Source: an uncultured Microbacterium sp.
GTDB lineage: Bacteria; Actinomycetota; Actinomycetes; Actinomycetales; Microbacteriaceae
DNA length: 64,000 nt
Direction: 5' to 3'
NCBI RefSeq assembly: GCF_937927635.1
Contig: NZ_CALBRW010000020.1
Location: 70,586 to 134,585, forward strand
Part shown: positions 18,081 to 26,439 of the stretch, piece after piece
How the letters are laid out: every line of letters starts with the position of its first letter
Position numbering within the stretch: the first letter of the stretch is position 1
The notes under the pieces: model-generated
What the model was told of the DNA's origin: nothing
Seen by the model: only the letters and a program-made list of their open reading frames with translations
Databases searched by the model: none
Position numbers and translations under genes: made by a program

Positions 18081-18622
18081 AGGAGTTCCTCCTGCTCGGG
18101 GCCCCGCGTCGCGCGGAGCGTCGAATGGGATGCCCGCACAGCCGGTTCGAGTTGGCTGAAGAGCCCGCGGGTGGCGGTCTCAATCATAGCCAGCACCGAA
18201 TCGAACATCGGCGGGCCCGCATAGTACGGATCGGGCACGTCCATGGTGGACGCGGCCGGGTCGTAGGCGCGCAGAAGGGTGACCTTGCCCTTGTCGTCGG
18301 CGCTGCGGGCCCACGCCTTCAGGATGCGCTCGTGCGTGCGATCGAGGGCGACGATCAGGTCGTTGTCGGCGAAGGATGCTGCGCTGAACTGCCGCGCGCG
18401 GTGCGCGGAGCCGTCGTAGCCGCGGCGGCTGAGGGCTTCGAGGGTGCGCTGGTCGGCGCGCTCGCCGAGGTGCCAGTCGCCCGTGCCCGCGCTGCGGGAC
18501 AGCACACGATCGCCCAGCCCGCGCTGTGTCGCGAGCGCGCGGAACACGACTTCGGCCATCGGTGAGCGGCAGATGTTGCCCGTGCAGACGAAGACGACGC
18601 GGAAGGGATCCGGTGAGGTCAC
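18077..18622 (-). CDS. Low-molecular-weight protein tyrosine phosphatase
   Basis: A 181-residue phosphatase with the P-loop CTGNICRS (13-20; nucleophile Cys13, Arg19) and the general-acid loop DVPDPYY (128-134, Asp131). It removes phosphate from tyrosine residues or small molecules. The GTG start lies six bases after CACAAT, a possible leaderless promoter. Its stop codon overlaps the proposed CTG start of purB and its last codons include the purB ribosome site, so translation of the two is coupled. Confidence 0.92.
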   Translation of the reverse strand: MTSPDPFRVVFVCTGNICRSPMAEVVFRALATQRGLGDRVLSRSAGTGDWHLGERADQRTLEALSRRGYDGSAHRARQFSAASFADNDLIVALDRTHERILKAWARSADDKGKVTLLRAYDPAASTMDVPDPYYAGPPMFDSVLAMIETATRGLFSQLEPAVRASHSTLRATRGPEQEELL

Positions 18623-18735
18623 AGCACCATTGTGCCTTCATCGACTTCTGTCCCCAATCGTCAATCTCGAGAAGTTGCGCACAGTGGGTAGGATTCCGGG
18701 CGGAGCGGATGCCCGCCATCCCGCACCCTGGATGC

Positions 18736-19002
18736 ATGTACACGATCACAGCGGCCCAGGCTCCGGGAGGCGCGGGCGAGGATCTCTGGGCGGCGGTAGA
18801 GGCGATGCGGCTGCTGAACGAGGCGACCGACCTGGTGGAGACGGTGGGCGTGGGAGTCTCGCGGCTCATCGAGGATGCACGCTGGGAGAACGCAGGGGTG
18901 CGCGCGCTGCGGTGGGCGCTCTCGGATCTGCACGCGCAGTTGGAGAGCGAGCGCGGCGAGCTGGAGTTCCAGCGCCAGCAGGTGGCCAGGATCCTGCGAT
19001 GA
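18736..19002 (+). CDS. Small helical protein (WXG100-like size), unknown
   Basis: The 88-residue protein starts MYTITAAQAPGG and is then almost fully helical (EDLWAAVEAMRLLNEATDLV, then RALRWALSDLHAQLESERG). Its size and helix-turn-helix hairpin look are like type VII-secretion partner proteins, but no clear WXG turn is present. It overlaps the following hydrolase gene by ATGA. A start at 18709 is also possible and sits closer to a TAGGAT -10 box. I infer a complex or export pair with the downstream product. Confidence 0.6.
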   Translation: MYTITAAQAPGGAGEDLWAAVEAMRLLNEATDLVETVGVGVSRLIEDARWENAGVRALRWALSDLHAQLESERGELEFQRQQVARILR

Positions 19003-20339
19003 GCGGCGAGCTGAACATCACGTCGGGCGGCGCGATCCACGTCGACTCGGGGGCGTTCCGCGCGGTCGGGCACCGGCTGGCCGCGCTGGCGGAGCACGTG
19101 AAGGATGCCGCACGCGTCGCGCGGCGTGCGCAGCACACGCTCGCGCAGACCGCTGATCGGCACCCCGCCACGGGGCAGATCGGGAACTGCGTGCATCGGC
19201 TGGAGAGCCAGGGGGAGAAGGCGGCGAAGACCGCGCAGGGCACGCTCGTCATGGCCGATGTGTTCGAGCTGGTCGAGCTGCGCACGCAGCAGAACCTGAT
19301 CGGGGTGGGCGATGCGCGTGAAGCACTGGCGATACAGGACCGCATCCATGAGCTGCTCGCCTCGAACCCGAACATCGGACCGGCGGCGGACTCCCTGGTC
19401 ACGCGCTGGCAGAACCACCGATTCGACGGACTGACGGATCAGCCGTGGGACGACACGTACACGCTCGCTCGATGGGTCGGTGCGGTGCTGGCCCCGACAC
19501 TCTTCGGCTGGGCGGCCCTGTGGCTGGGCCCCGAGCCGGTGGGATCGACGATGGGCACCCTGCGCGATCTGGCGGTGGATGTCGATCTGGGCACCCTGCC
19601 GAGCGGCACCCGACTAACGGGTGAATCACAGGCCGTGACCCTGAGAACTGTCGAGTCGCGTGACGTCAAGCCGGTCGCGGGAGTCCGTGATTCGATCGCG
19701 CGCGTGCCGTGGGGGCGCACGGCCCAGGTGGCGGTGGAGAAGTACACGATGAAGGATGGGTCGGTGCGTTATGTCGCGTACGTCGACGGCACCCGGGAGA
19801 TGATGCCCGGCACGGACGAGCCGTTCGATGCGGTCTCCGACGTGGAGCTGTACATGGGCCGGAAGAAGTCCGCATCGTATGAGGCGACGCTCCAGGCGCT
19901 GGAAGAGGCCGGAGCCGAGCACGGCGACACCGTCGACATGGTGGGGTACTCGCAGGGCGCGATGATCGTCTCCCATCTGGCCATGGACAGCCCCTATCAC
20001 GTCGGGACCGTGATCGTCGCGGGCGATCCGGTCGACCCGGCGCTCGCCGCCGATCAGACGATCGTCCGACTGGAGAACAGCGCCGACCCGGTGAACGCAC
20101 TGGCGACCGGTGGCACTGCGGGAGGGTCGGGTTCACCCGACAGCTTCACGGTCCAGCGGGAGATCCCCGGCCGGAGCAGCCCGATCGATCCGCACATGTA
20201 TGGGGACTACATGAACACGGGCGCAGAGCTGGATCGCTCGTCGGATCCACGCGCACAAGCGCTGCGGGACAAGTTCTTCCACGAGCTCGGTGAGGCGGCG
20301 CGGGTCGAGCGGACGGAGTTCAGCGCGGAGCGCGCCTGA
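18999..20339 (+). CDS. Alpha/beta hydrolase with N-terminal helical module (PE-PPE/cutinase-like)
   Basis: A 446-residue protein. Residues 1-140 are helical (FRAVGHRLAALAEHVKDAAR; LESQGEKAAKTAQGTLVMAD) and resemble WXG100/LXG-type export domains. About 160-185 is hydrophobic (APTLFGWAALWLGP). The C-terminal half holds a lipase elbow GYSQG (316-320, Ser318) with a preceding VDMV strand, GDPVDP, and a late DPHMYGDY that could supply the His, as in mycobacterial PE-PPE esterases. No Sec signal is seen, so non-classical export is an inference. It is coupled to the 88-residue protein before it. Confidence 0.7.
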   Translation: MSGELNITSGGAIHVDSGAFRAVGHRLAALAEHVKDAARVARRAQHTLAQTADRHPATGQIGNCVHRLESQGEKAAKTAQGTLVMADVFELVELRTQQNLIGVGDAREALAIQDRIHELLASNPNIGPAADSLVTRWQNHRFDGLTDQPWDDTYTLARWVGAVLAPTLFGWAALWLGPEPVGSTMGTLRDLAVDVDLGTLPSGTRLTGESQAVTLRTVESRDVKPVAGVRDSIARVPWGRTAQVAVEKYTMKDGSVRYVAYVDGTREMMPGTDEPFDAVSDVELYMGRKKSASYEATLQALEEAGAEHGDTVDMVGYSQGAMIVSHLAMDSPYHVGTVIVAGDPVDPALAADQTIVRLENSADPVNALATGGTAGGSGSPDSFTVQREIPGRSSPIDPHMYGDYMNTGAELDRSSDPRAQALRDKFFHELGEAARVERTEFSAERA

Positions 20340-20372
20340 TCAGCATCCGATCTCTGTCGGCGACGCGACTCG

Positions 20373-20771
20373 TCAGCGGCGCTTCTTCTTCTGCGGGCGC
20401 AGGATGGCGCCGAAGACGGCGTTGATGATCGAGATGAGGATGGCCGCCACCACACCCCACCAGAACGACCCGACGCTCAGCCCCCAGCCGAAGCCGCTGG
20501 TGATCCAGGCGGTCAGCCACAGCAGGAAGCCGTTCACGATGAAGGAGATGAGTCCGAACGTGAGGATGTACAGCGGGAACGCGACGATCTTGATGGCCGT
20601 GCCGATGATGGTGTTCACGAGGGCGAAGATCGCTCCCACGGCGAGCAGCGTCAGCACGAGCTGCAGGGTCTCGCCGGGCGCGAACGCGCGGATGCTCACC
20701 TCGAGCGCGGGGATCAGCGTGACCACCCACAGGGCGAAGGCGTTGATGACGACGCGGATGATGAATCGCAT
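20373..20771 (-). CDS. Phage-holin-like four-helix membrane protein
   Basis: The 132-residue protein has four hydrophobic helices and begins MRFIIRVVINAFALWVVTLI, which is typical of the mycobacterial four-TMS holin superfamily found widely in chromosomes. There is a basic tail (RPQKKKRR). The ATG at 20771 lies six bases after CACGAT. Longer in-frame starts exist but add a non-hydrophobic, poorly conserved stretch. No phage genes are nearby, so this is a chromosomal envelope protein of unknown role. Confidence 0.75.
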   Translation of the reverse strand: MRFIIRVVINAFALWVVTLIPALEVSIRAFAPGETLQLVLTLLAVGAIFALVNTIIGTAIKIVAFPLYILTFGLISFIVNGFLLWLTAWITSGFGWGLSVGSFWWGVVAAILISIINAVFGAILRPQKKKRR

Positions 20772-20833
20772 CTGTCGATCGTGCCACGAGACGCTCCTCA
20801 TGACGGCCGCCCCCGCGGTGGTTCGCACCTCTT

Positions 20834-20839
20834 TAGACT
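20834..20839 (+). promoter_or_regulatory. Leaderless -10 box of hisC
   Basis: TAGACT lies six bases before the GTG of hisC, and no ribosome site is present. Confidence 0.55.
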
Positions 20840-20845
20840 GATCCC

Positions 20846-21919
20846 GTGACCGAGCCCATCCTGCCCCGCATCCGCCCCGAGATCGCCGCCCTGCCGCCGT
20901 ACCGCCAGGGCAAGCAGGCGGGCGCCGACGCGTTCAAGCTCTCCAGCAACGAGAACCCGTTCGAGCCGCTGCCGTCGGTGCTCGAGGCGCTCACGCACAC
21001 CACGCCGATCAACCGCTATCCCGACGCCTCTGCCGGTGCGCTGCGCGCCCGCCTGGGCGAGAAGTACGGCGTCGACGCGGACGCCGTGCACGTGGCATCC
21101 GGTTCCGTGTCGATCCTGTACCAGTTGGTGCTGGCCACGGCATCCGTCGGCGACGAGGTCATCTACGCCTGGCGCTCGTTCGAGGCGTACCCCGGCCTTC
21201 CGCTGGTTGCCGGCGCCACCGGGGTGCAGGTCCCGCTCGGCCCGGGCACCCGTCACGACCTCGACGCGATGGCGGATGCCGTCACCGACCGCACCCGCGT
21301 GATCATCGTCTGCACGCCCAACAACCCCACCGGCCCGATCGTCACCAGCGCCGAGTTCGCGGCGTTCGTCGAGCGCGTGCCGCAGGACGTGCTGATCATC
21401 CTCGACGAGGCGTACGCCGAGTTCGTCACGGACCCCGAAGCCGTCGACGGCCTCGCCGAGCGCGTGTTCGAGAAGCACCCCAACGTGGTCGTGCTGCGCA
21501 CCTTCTCCAAGGCGTTCGGCCTGGCGGGGCTCCGCGTCGGCTACGCCATCGGCCACCCGCGCGTGCTCGACGCCGCCCGCACCACCGCCATCCCGCTGTC
21601 GGTCACCAGTGCCGCCGAGCGCGCCGCCATCGCCAGCCTGGATGCCGAGGACGAGCTGATGGCCCGCGTCGCCGTCATCGTCGAGCGGCGCACCCGCCTG
21701 GTCGAGGGCCTGCGCGCGCAGGGCTGGGATGTGCCTGATTCGCAGTCCAACTTCGTCTGGCTCCCCGCGGGCGAACGGACCGACGAGATGGCCGCCGCGT
21801 TCGTCGCCGCGGACCTCATCGTCCGGCCGTTCACGGGCGACGGCATCCGCATCTCCGTCGGCGAGGAGGAGTCCCTGGATCGGGTGCTCGCCGTGGCGGG
21901 GGAGCAGGTGCGCGCGTGA
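20846..21919 (+). CDS. hisC: Histidinol-phosphate aminotransferase
   Basis: The 357-residue class II aminotransferase transfers an amino group from glutamate to imidazole-acetol phosphate in histidine synthesis. Visible landmarks are KLSSNENPF (31-39), NRYPD (56-60), TPNNPTG (157-163), LDEAYAEF (186-193) and the PLP lysine in FSKAFGLAGLR (Lys222). The GTG start is leaderless-type. Other his genes are absent nearby, so action on another aromatic amino acid cannot be excluded. Its TGA overlaps the next gene as GTGA. Confidence 0.88.
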   Translation: MTEPILPRIRPEIAALPPYRQGKQAGADAFKLSSNENPFEPLPSVLEALTHTTPINRYPDASAGALRARLGEKYGVDADAVHVASGSVSILYQLVLATASVGDEVIYAWRSFEAYPGLPLVAGATGVQVPLGPGTRHDLDAMADAVTDRTRVIIVCTPNNPTGPIVTSAEFAAFVERVPQDVLIILDEAYAEFVTDPEAVDGLAERVFEKHPNVVVLRTFSKAFGLAGLRVGYAIGHPRVLDAARTTAIPLSVTSAAERAAIASLDAEDELMARVAVIVERRTRLVEGLRAQGWDVPDSQSNFVWLPAGERTDEMAAAFVAADLIVRPFTGDGIRISVGEEESLDRVLAVAGEQVRA

Positions 21920-23094
21920 CGTACGACTTCGAGACCGTCGTCGACCGCACCGGCACCGGCGCCTCCAAGTGGCAGCACATGTTCGACGCGAAGCCCGATG
22001 TGCCCGCCGGGATCTCGCCGTTCTCCGTCGCCGACCTCGACCTCAAGCTCGCCCCCGAGATCCTCGAGGGCCTGCGCGAGCACCTCGAGGACGTGGTGCT
22101 GGGCTACACCATCGCCACCGACGACTACTGGGACGCCGTCACCGGCTGGTTCCAGGACCGGCACGGCTGGACCGTCACCCGCGAGCAGATCAAGCTGGCA
22201 CCCGGCGTGGTGCCGGCGTTCAACACCGCCGTCCGCGCCGTCACCGCGCCCGGCGACGGCGTCATCGTGCAGACCCCGGCGTACTACCCGTTCTTCGGCG
22301 CGATCGAGGGCAATGAGCGCGTGGTCGTGCGCAACCCGCTGGTGCTGCGCGACGGGCGCTGGCGCATCGACCTCGACGACCTCGCCGAGAAGGCCGCCGA
22401 TCCCCGCACCACCGCGCTGCTGTTCTGCAGCCCGCACAACCCCACCGGCCGGGTGTGGGAGCGCGACGAGCTCGAGGCCGTATGGCGCATCGCCCGCGAC
22501 AACGACCTCACCGTCATCAGTGACGAGATCCACTTCGACCTGGTGATGCCCGGTGCGCAGCACACCGTGTTCTCCACGCTGAACGACGACGCGGCGGCCC
22601 GCACCATCGTGTGCACTGCGCCCAGCAAGACGTTCAACCTGGCGGGCATGGCCACCAGCAACATCGTCATCCCGAACGAGCAGCTGCGTGAGAAGTTCGC
22701 GCTCGAGCAGAGCCGCACGGGCTTCTTCACGCTCAACGCGCTGGGCTTCCAGGCCTGTCGTCTCGCCTACTCGAAGGCCGGTGCGTGGTTGGACGGACTG
22801 ATCGAGCTCGTGCACGGCAACCATGAGCTGGTGCGGTCGTTCTTCGCCGAGCGGATGCCGCAGGTCGTCGTCTTCGATCTGGAGGGCACCTACCTGCAGT
22901 GGCTGGACTTCCGGGCGCTGGGCCTGTCGCACGTGGAGCTCAAGCGCATCAACGAGCAGGAGGCCCTGGTCTACTTCGACGAGGGCGCCATGTTCGGCCC
23001 CGAGGGCGAGGGCTTCGAGCGCATGAACCTCGCCGCCCCGCGGCAGACCGTGCAGGACGCGCTGGAGCGCCTCGCGCAGGCGTACGGGCACTGA
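21916..23094 (+). CDS. MalY/PatB-family aminotransferase (cystathionine beta-lyase type)
   Basis: A 392-residue fold-type I PLP enzyme. It has FSVADLDLKLAPEI near the N-terminus, GYTIATDDYWDAVTGWF, the HNPTGRVW segment (174-181), SDEIHFDLV (202-210) and the PLP lysine in SKTFNLAGMATSN (Lys238). The family contains C-S lyases that release homocysteine from cystathionine and some aminotransferases. The GTG start overlaps hisC, so the two are co-translated; a link to sulfur amino acids is inferred. Confidence 0.87.
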   Translation: MTYDFETVVDRTGTGASKWQHMFDAKPDVPAGISPFSVADLDLKLAPEILEGLREHLEDVVLGYTIATDDYWDAVTGWFQDRHGWTVTREQIKLAPGVVPAFNTAVRAVTAPGDGVIVQTPAYYPFFGAIEGNERVVVRNPLVLRDGRWRIDLDDLAEKAADPRTTALLFCSPHNPTGRVWERDELEAVWRIARDNDLTVISDEIHFDLVMPGAQHTVFSTLNDDAAARTIVCTAPSKTFNLAGMATSNIVIPNEQLREKFALEQSRTGFFTLNALGFQACRLAYSKAGAWLDGLIELVHGNHELVRSFFAERMPQVVVFDLEGTYLQWLDFRALGLSHVELKRINEQEALVYFDEGAMFGPEGEGFERMNLAAPRQTVQDALERLAQAYGH

Positions 23095-23116
23095 GCCCTG
23101 TACGGTATTCTGTGGT

Positions 23117-23133
23117 ACCTTGGTACCCAAGGT
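23117..23133. promoter_or_regulatory. Palindromic operator in front of the RHH gene
   Basis: ACCTTGG-TAC-CCAAGGT is a perfect inverted repeat that starts about ten bases after a possible -10, TATTCT (23106-23111). Its left part also contains two GGTACC copies. Placement fits autorepression by the ribbon-helix-helix protein encoded 15 bases downstream. Confidence 0.6.
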
Positions 23134-23147
23134 GAGGGGATACCGTC

Positions 23148-23405
23148 ATGGTTGCTGTTGCGCCGATCAAAGTGGATGCTGAGACCGACCGGCTCATCTC
23201 GAACGCTGCGCATTTCCTGCAGCGCTCCAAGAAGGATGTCGTTGACGTTGCCGTGCGCGAGTACATCGAGAAGCATCGCGAGGAGATCCAGAGTGGTGCT
23301 CTTGAGGCTCTGCGGCTGCTCGACGGAAGCACCCGCGGCGCCGTGAAGCTCTTGGCAGACGCAACCGACGATGAGATCGATGAACTGGGTGGTCTTTCCG
23401 AGTGA
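23148..23405 (+). CDS. Ribbon-helix-helix antitoxin-like protein
   Basis: The 85-residue protein has the short strand plus two helices of RHH repressors: APIKVDAETDRLISNAA and SKKDVVDVAVREYIEKHR, followed by an acidic tail (DATDDEIDELGGLSE) like the toxin-binding tails of antitoxins. It has a good GAGGGGA ribosome site. A palindrome overlaps its promoter. Codon use is less GC-rich at third positions than in the neighbours, suggesting acquisition. The next gene could be its toxin, but that gene has a separate leaderless promoter. Confidence 0.65.
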   Translation: MVAVAPIKVDAETDRLISNAAHFLQRSKKDVVDVAVREYIEKHREEIQSGALEALRLLDGSTRGAVKLLADATDDEIDELGGLSE

Positions 23406-23425
23406 TCGGTGTCGGCGGCCCGCAT

Positions 23426-23431
23426 TAGCGT
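23426..23431 (+). promoter_or_regulatory. Leaderless -10 box for the 208-residue unknown gene
   Basis: TAGCGT is six bases before the ATG at 23438, the same spacing as at the dehydrogenase gene 24327. Confidence 0.45.
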
Positions 23432-23437
23432 CGAGCC

Positions 23438-24064
23438 ATGACACGGCATGTGCGTCCGACTCGCAGGGCTCTCACTGACCTCGGCCTCGACTTCCCGCAA
23501 TTGGACGTCGAGCTCCACGCCATCGGAGACGCACTGGTGCAGAAAGCGCAGCGCGTCCCGGCAGAGGTGGCGTCCGGTGGTGCAGAACGTGTTCGTGCTC
23601 TCCACGACCGGGTCTGGTTCAAAGTGAAGGTGACCGCTCTGCGTGGAATCGCCGGCGAGGTGCCGATCCCTGACGATTTCGCGCCGAGGACGGACGCTGA
23701 CTACTCCCGCTCGGCCTGGTGGCTGGCGGCTGCGGGATCCCGGCAGGATGACACGACTGCCCATGACTTCTACGCGACGCTCACCGACGAATGCCGGCGT
23801 GCGGCCAAAGGATCGGATGCCGCAGTGAGCTCTGCTCATCTGCTCCCGACCGCGACAGACTATCGGCGCTGGCAGCTTGAGAACTCGGCAGTGATCGCTA
23901 CTGCGCTGCGCAAGAAGGTCAGGGAAGCCATCGCGCGCTCTGCTCAGACCGGGGCTCTGTGGATCGCCCGATCGGCACTTTCCGTGTCGGAGCGCTCATT
24001 CACCAACGTGACGGCGAGTCGTATCTGGCCGTCACCGCGGAAGGGTTCTGGGATCATCGGCTGA
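23438..24064 (+). CDS. Unknown protein next to RHH gene; C-terminus may be frameshifted
   Basis: The 208-residue product is not recognised. It has a charged N-terminus, a WFKVKVTALRGIAG strand region, two Trp-rich stretches (SAWWLAAAG, YRRWQLENS) and a basic helix KKVREAIARSAQ. The last 35 residues overlap another open frame (23959-24234) by 106 bases, and that other frame reads as a better folded protein. Either two genes overlap or a frameshift near 23950 has split one gene. It could be the toxin partner of the RHH gene. Its third-position GC is lower than that of its neighbours. Confidence 0.5.
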   Translation: MTRHVRPTRRALTDLGLDFPQLDVELHAIGDALVQKAQRVPAEVASGGAERVRALHDRVWFKVKVTALRGIAGEVPIPDDFAPRTDADYSRSAWWLAAAGSRQDDTTAHDFYATLTDECRRAAKGSDAAVSSAHLLPTATDYRRWQLENSAVIATALRKKVREAIARSAQTGALWIARSALSVSERSFTNVTASRIWPSPRKGSGIIG

Positions 24065-24234
24065 TCGCGGTGATCCTGGACGCCGTGCCTGGCGTGTCTG
24101 CGGATGAGTGGCAGATCGAGCCGTCGACCGTAGACGGGATCTCGCCAGCGGACGGTCAGGTCGTGTACTCGACCATGATCCCTGTCGAGGCGCTGAGTGC
24201 TGTCCTGGACGAGGTCGACCGCTCGTTCCTCTGA
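23959..24234 (+). CDS. Small unknown protein overlapping the previous gene
   Basis: A 91-residue frame beginning at GTG 23959 with FRVGALIHQRDGESYLAV, AEGFWDHRLIAVILDAVPG and an acidic C-terminus ending DEVDRSFL. The alternating strand-helix pattern looks like a compact domain. There is no clear ribosome site, and the frame is open further upstream, so it may be the displaced C-terminus of the 208-residue gene. No family is recognised. Confidence 0.45.
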   Translation: MDRPIGTFRVGALIHQRDGESYLAVTAEGFWDHRLIAVILDAVPGVSADEWQIEPSTVDGISPADGQVVYSTMIPVEALSAVLDEVDRSFL

Positions 24235-24314
24235 ACCGCAGCGCGGCATTCGTCCTGATCCCGGACACTTATTAGGGACCCCGAACTATGCGTGACGGGG
24301 CATGCCGACGTGGG

Positions 24315-24320
24315 TAGCGT
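24315..24320 (+). promoter_or_regulatory. Leaderless -10 box of the 2-oxoacid dehydrogenase operon
   Basis: TAGCGT is six bases before the GTG at 24327. The 92-base gap upstream shows no other clear site. Confidence 0.5.
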
Positions 24321-24326
24321 GGAGCC

Positions 24327-25454
24327 GTGACTTCGACCGACACACCCCTCGTTCGCGTCCTGGAAGCGGATGGAACATTCGCTCCGTCGCCGGCATCCGA
24401 GCGGTATCTGCCGCTCATCGATGCGCTGACCGACGCCGAGCTCGAGCAGTTCTACCGCGACATGGTGGCCATCCGCGCCATCGACACCCAGGCCACCAAC
24501 CTGCAGCGTCAGGGCCAGCTCGCCCTGTGGCCGCCGAGCCGCGGGCAGGAGGCCGCCCAGGTGGGCTCCGCGCACGCCGCTCGCAGGCAGGACACGATCT
24601 TCCCGTCGTACCGGGAGCACGCCGTCACCCGCATCCGCGGGGTCGACCCGGTGGACATCATCAAGCTCATGCGCGGCGTCTCGCACGGCGGCTGGGACCC
24701 GACCGATCCGAAGAACGGCAACACCCGGCTGTACACCCTGGTGCTGGCGTCGCAGACCCTGCACGCCGCCGGCTTCGGCATGGGCCTGACCTTCGACGGT
24801 CGCACCGGCACCGGCGACCCCGAGCGCGACGAGGCCGTCGTGGTCTACTACGGCGATGGCGCCTCCAGCCAGGGCGACGTGCACGAGGCCATGGTGTTCG
24901 CCGCCAGCTACGGCGCCCCGGTGCTGTTCTTCCTGCAGAACAACCACTGGGCCATCTCGGTGCCCGTCTCCACCCAGTCGAAGGTGCCGCTGGTCGGCCG
25001 CGGCGCCGGATACGGCATCCCGTCGGTGCGCGTGGACGGCAACGATGTGCTGGCCAGCTACGCCGTCTCGCGGATGCTGCTCGACGAGGCCCGTGCCGGC
25101 GGCGGTCCGCGCGCGATCGAGGCCGTCACCTACCGGATGGGCGCGCACACCACGAGCGACGACCCCACCAAGTACCGCGGATCTGACGAGGAGCAGTCCT
25201 GGGCCCAGCGCGACCCGATCGCCCGGATGCGCGCATACCTGCTTTCGCGGGGCGCGAGCGAGGAGTTCTTCACCGCAGCGGATGCCGAGGCCGCGGCTGC
25301 CGCGGAGGACCTGCGCGCCCGCACCGTCGAACTGTCGGCGCCGGGCCCCGCCGCCATCTTCGACCACGTCTACAGCGAGCCGCACCCGCTGATGGCCGAG
25401 CAGAAGGCGTGGCTGGCGGACTACGAAGCCTCGTTCGAAGGAGGCGCCCTGTGA
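24327..25454 (+). CDS. 2-oxoacid dehydrogenase E1 alpha subunit
   Basis: The 375-residue subunit has the thiamine-diphosphate motif from GDG (176-178) to NN (205-206) and the SYREHAVTRIRG loop. E1 decarboxylates a 2-oxoacid and passes the acyl group to the lipoyl arm of E2. The alpha/beta type with this sequence is used by pyruvate and branched-chain 2-oxoacid complexes; the substrate cannot be told apart here. GTG starts a leaderless message. It overlaps the beta gene by GTGA. No E3 gene is nearby. Confidence 0.9.
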   Translation: MTSTDTPLVRVLEADGTFAPSPASERYLPLIDALTDAELEQFYRDMVAIRAIDTQATNLQRQGQLALWPPSRGQEAAQVGSAHAARRQDTIFPSYREHAVTRIRGVDPVDIIKLMRGVSHGGWDPTDPKNGNTRLYTLVLASQTLHAAGFGMGLTFDGRTGTGDPERDEAVVVYYGDGASSQGDVHEAMVFAASYGAPVLFFLQNNHWAISVPVSTQSKVPLVGRGAGYGIPSVRVDGNDVLASYAVSRMLLDEARAGGGPRAIEAVTYRMGAHTTSDDPTKYRGSDEEQSWAQRDPIARMRAYLLSRGASEEFFTAADAEAAAAAEDLRARTVELSAPGPAAIFDHVYSEPHPLMAEQKAWLADYEASFEGGAL

Positions 25455-26431
25455 GCATCGAGACCATGCCCTTCTCCAAGGCGCTGAACGCCGGCCTGCG
25501 CAAGGCCATGGAGGACGACTCCCGCGTGCTGCTGATGGGCGAGGACATCGGCCGCCTCGGCGGGGTGTTCCGTGTGACAGAAGGACTGCAGAAGGACTTC
25601 GGCACCCGGCGCGTGCTCGACACCCCGTTGGCGGAGTCCGGCATCGTCGGCTCCGCCATCGGCCTGGCCATGGCCGGATTCCGCCCGGTGTGCGAGATCC
25701 AGTTCGACGGCTTCGTGTGGCCGGCGTTCGACCAGATCACCTCGCAGCTGGCCAAGGTCACCAATCGGCACGCGGGCGCCCTGTCGATGCCGGTCGTCAT
25801 CCGCATCCCGTACGGCGGGCACATCGGCGCCGTGGAGCACCACCAGGAGAGTCCGGAGGCGTACTTCACGCACACCCCCGGCCTGCGCGTGGTCTCGCCG
25901 TCGACGCCGAACGACGCGTACTGGATGATCCAGGAGGCCATCTCCTCGAATGACCCGGTGATCTTCATGGAGCCCAAGAGCCGCTACTGGCCCAAGGGAG
26001 AGGTGGAGCTGGAGGCATCCGCTCTTCCGCTGCACGCGTCCCGGATCGTCCGCCGCGGCACGGACGTGACCCTCGTCGGCCACGGCGCGATGGTGACCAC
26101 GCTGCTGCAGGCCGCCGCGCTCGCCGAGTCGGAGGGCACCAGCTGCGAGGTCGTCGACGTGCGCTCGCTCTCGCCGGTGGACTACGGCCCCATCCTCGAC
26201 TCGGTGCGATCCACCGGCCGCATGGTCTACGCGCAGGAGGCCCAGGGCTTCACCAGCCTGGGCAGCGAGATCGCCGCGACCGTCATGGAGCGCGCGTTCT
26301 ACGCCCTCGAGGCGCCCGTGCTGCGGGTCTCGGGGTTCGACACGCCCTTCCCGCCCGCGAAGCTCGAGGGCGTGTACCTGCCGGATGCCGACCGCATCCT
26401 CGAAGCCGTCGACCGCTCGCTGGCCTACTGA
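25451..26431 (+). CDS. 2-oxoacid dehydrogenase E1 beta subunit
   Basis: A 326-residue transketolase-like subunit with LLMGEDIGRLGGVFRVTEGL, TPLAESGIVGSAIGLAMAG and EIQFDGFVWPAFDQI, all typical of E1 beta. It completes the alpha2beta2 E1 with the product of the preceding gene, whose stop it overlaps (GTGA). A start at ATG 25466 is possible but breaks the coupling. It is followed by a hairpin-containing 122-base gap before the E2 gene. Confidence 0.9.
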   Translation: MSIETMPFSKALNAGLRKAMEDDSRVLLMGEDIGRLGGVFRVTEGLQKDFGTRRVLDTPLAESGIVGSAIGLAMAGFRPVCEIQFDGFVWPAFDQITSQLAKVTNRHAGALSMPVVIRIPYGGHIGAVEHHQESPEAYFTHTPGLRVVSPSTPNDAYWMIQEAISSNDPVIFMEPKSRYWPKGEVELEASALPLHASRIVRRGTDVTLVGHGAMVTTLLQAAALAESEGTSCEVVDVRSLSPVDYGPILDSVRSTGRMVYAQEAQGFTSLGSEIAATVMERAFYALEAPVLRVSGFDTPFPPAKLEGVYLPDADRILEAVDRSLAY

Positions 26432-26439
26432 CACCCGTT

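Noticed and set aside
16392..18224. Plus-strand frame of 610 codons over purB
   Set aside because: Valine/arginine/glycine-rich shadow of purB; purB motifs are complete on the minus strand.
20373..20771. Prophage, suggested by a holin-like gene
   Set aside because: No other phage genes, attachment repeats or integrase are nearby; this holin superfamily is common as a chromosomal membrane protein.
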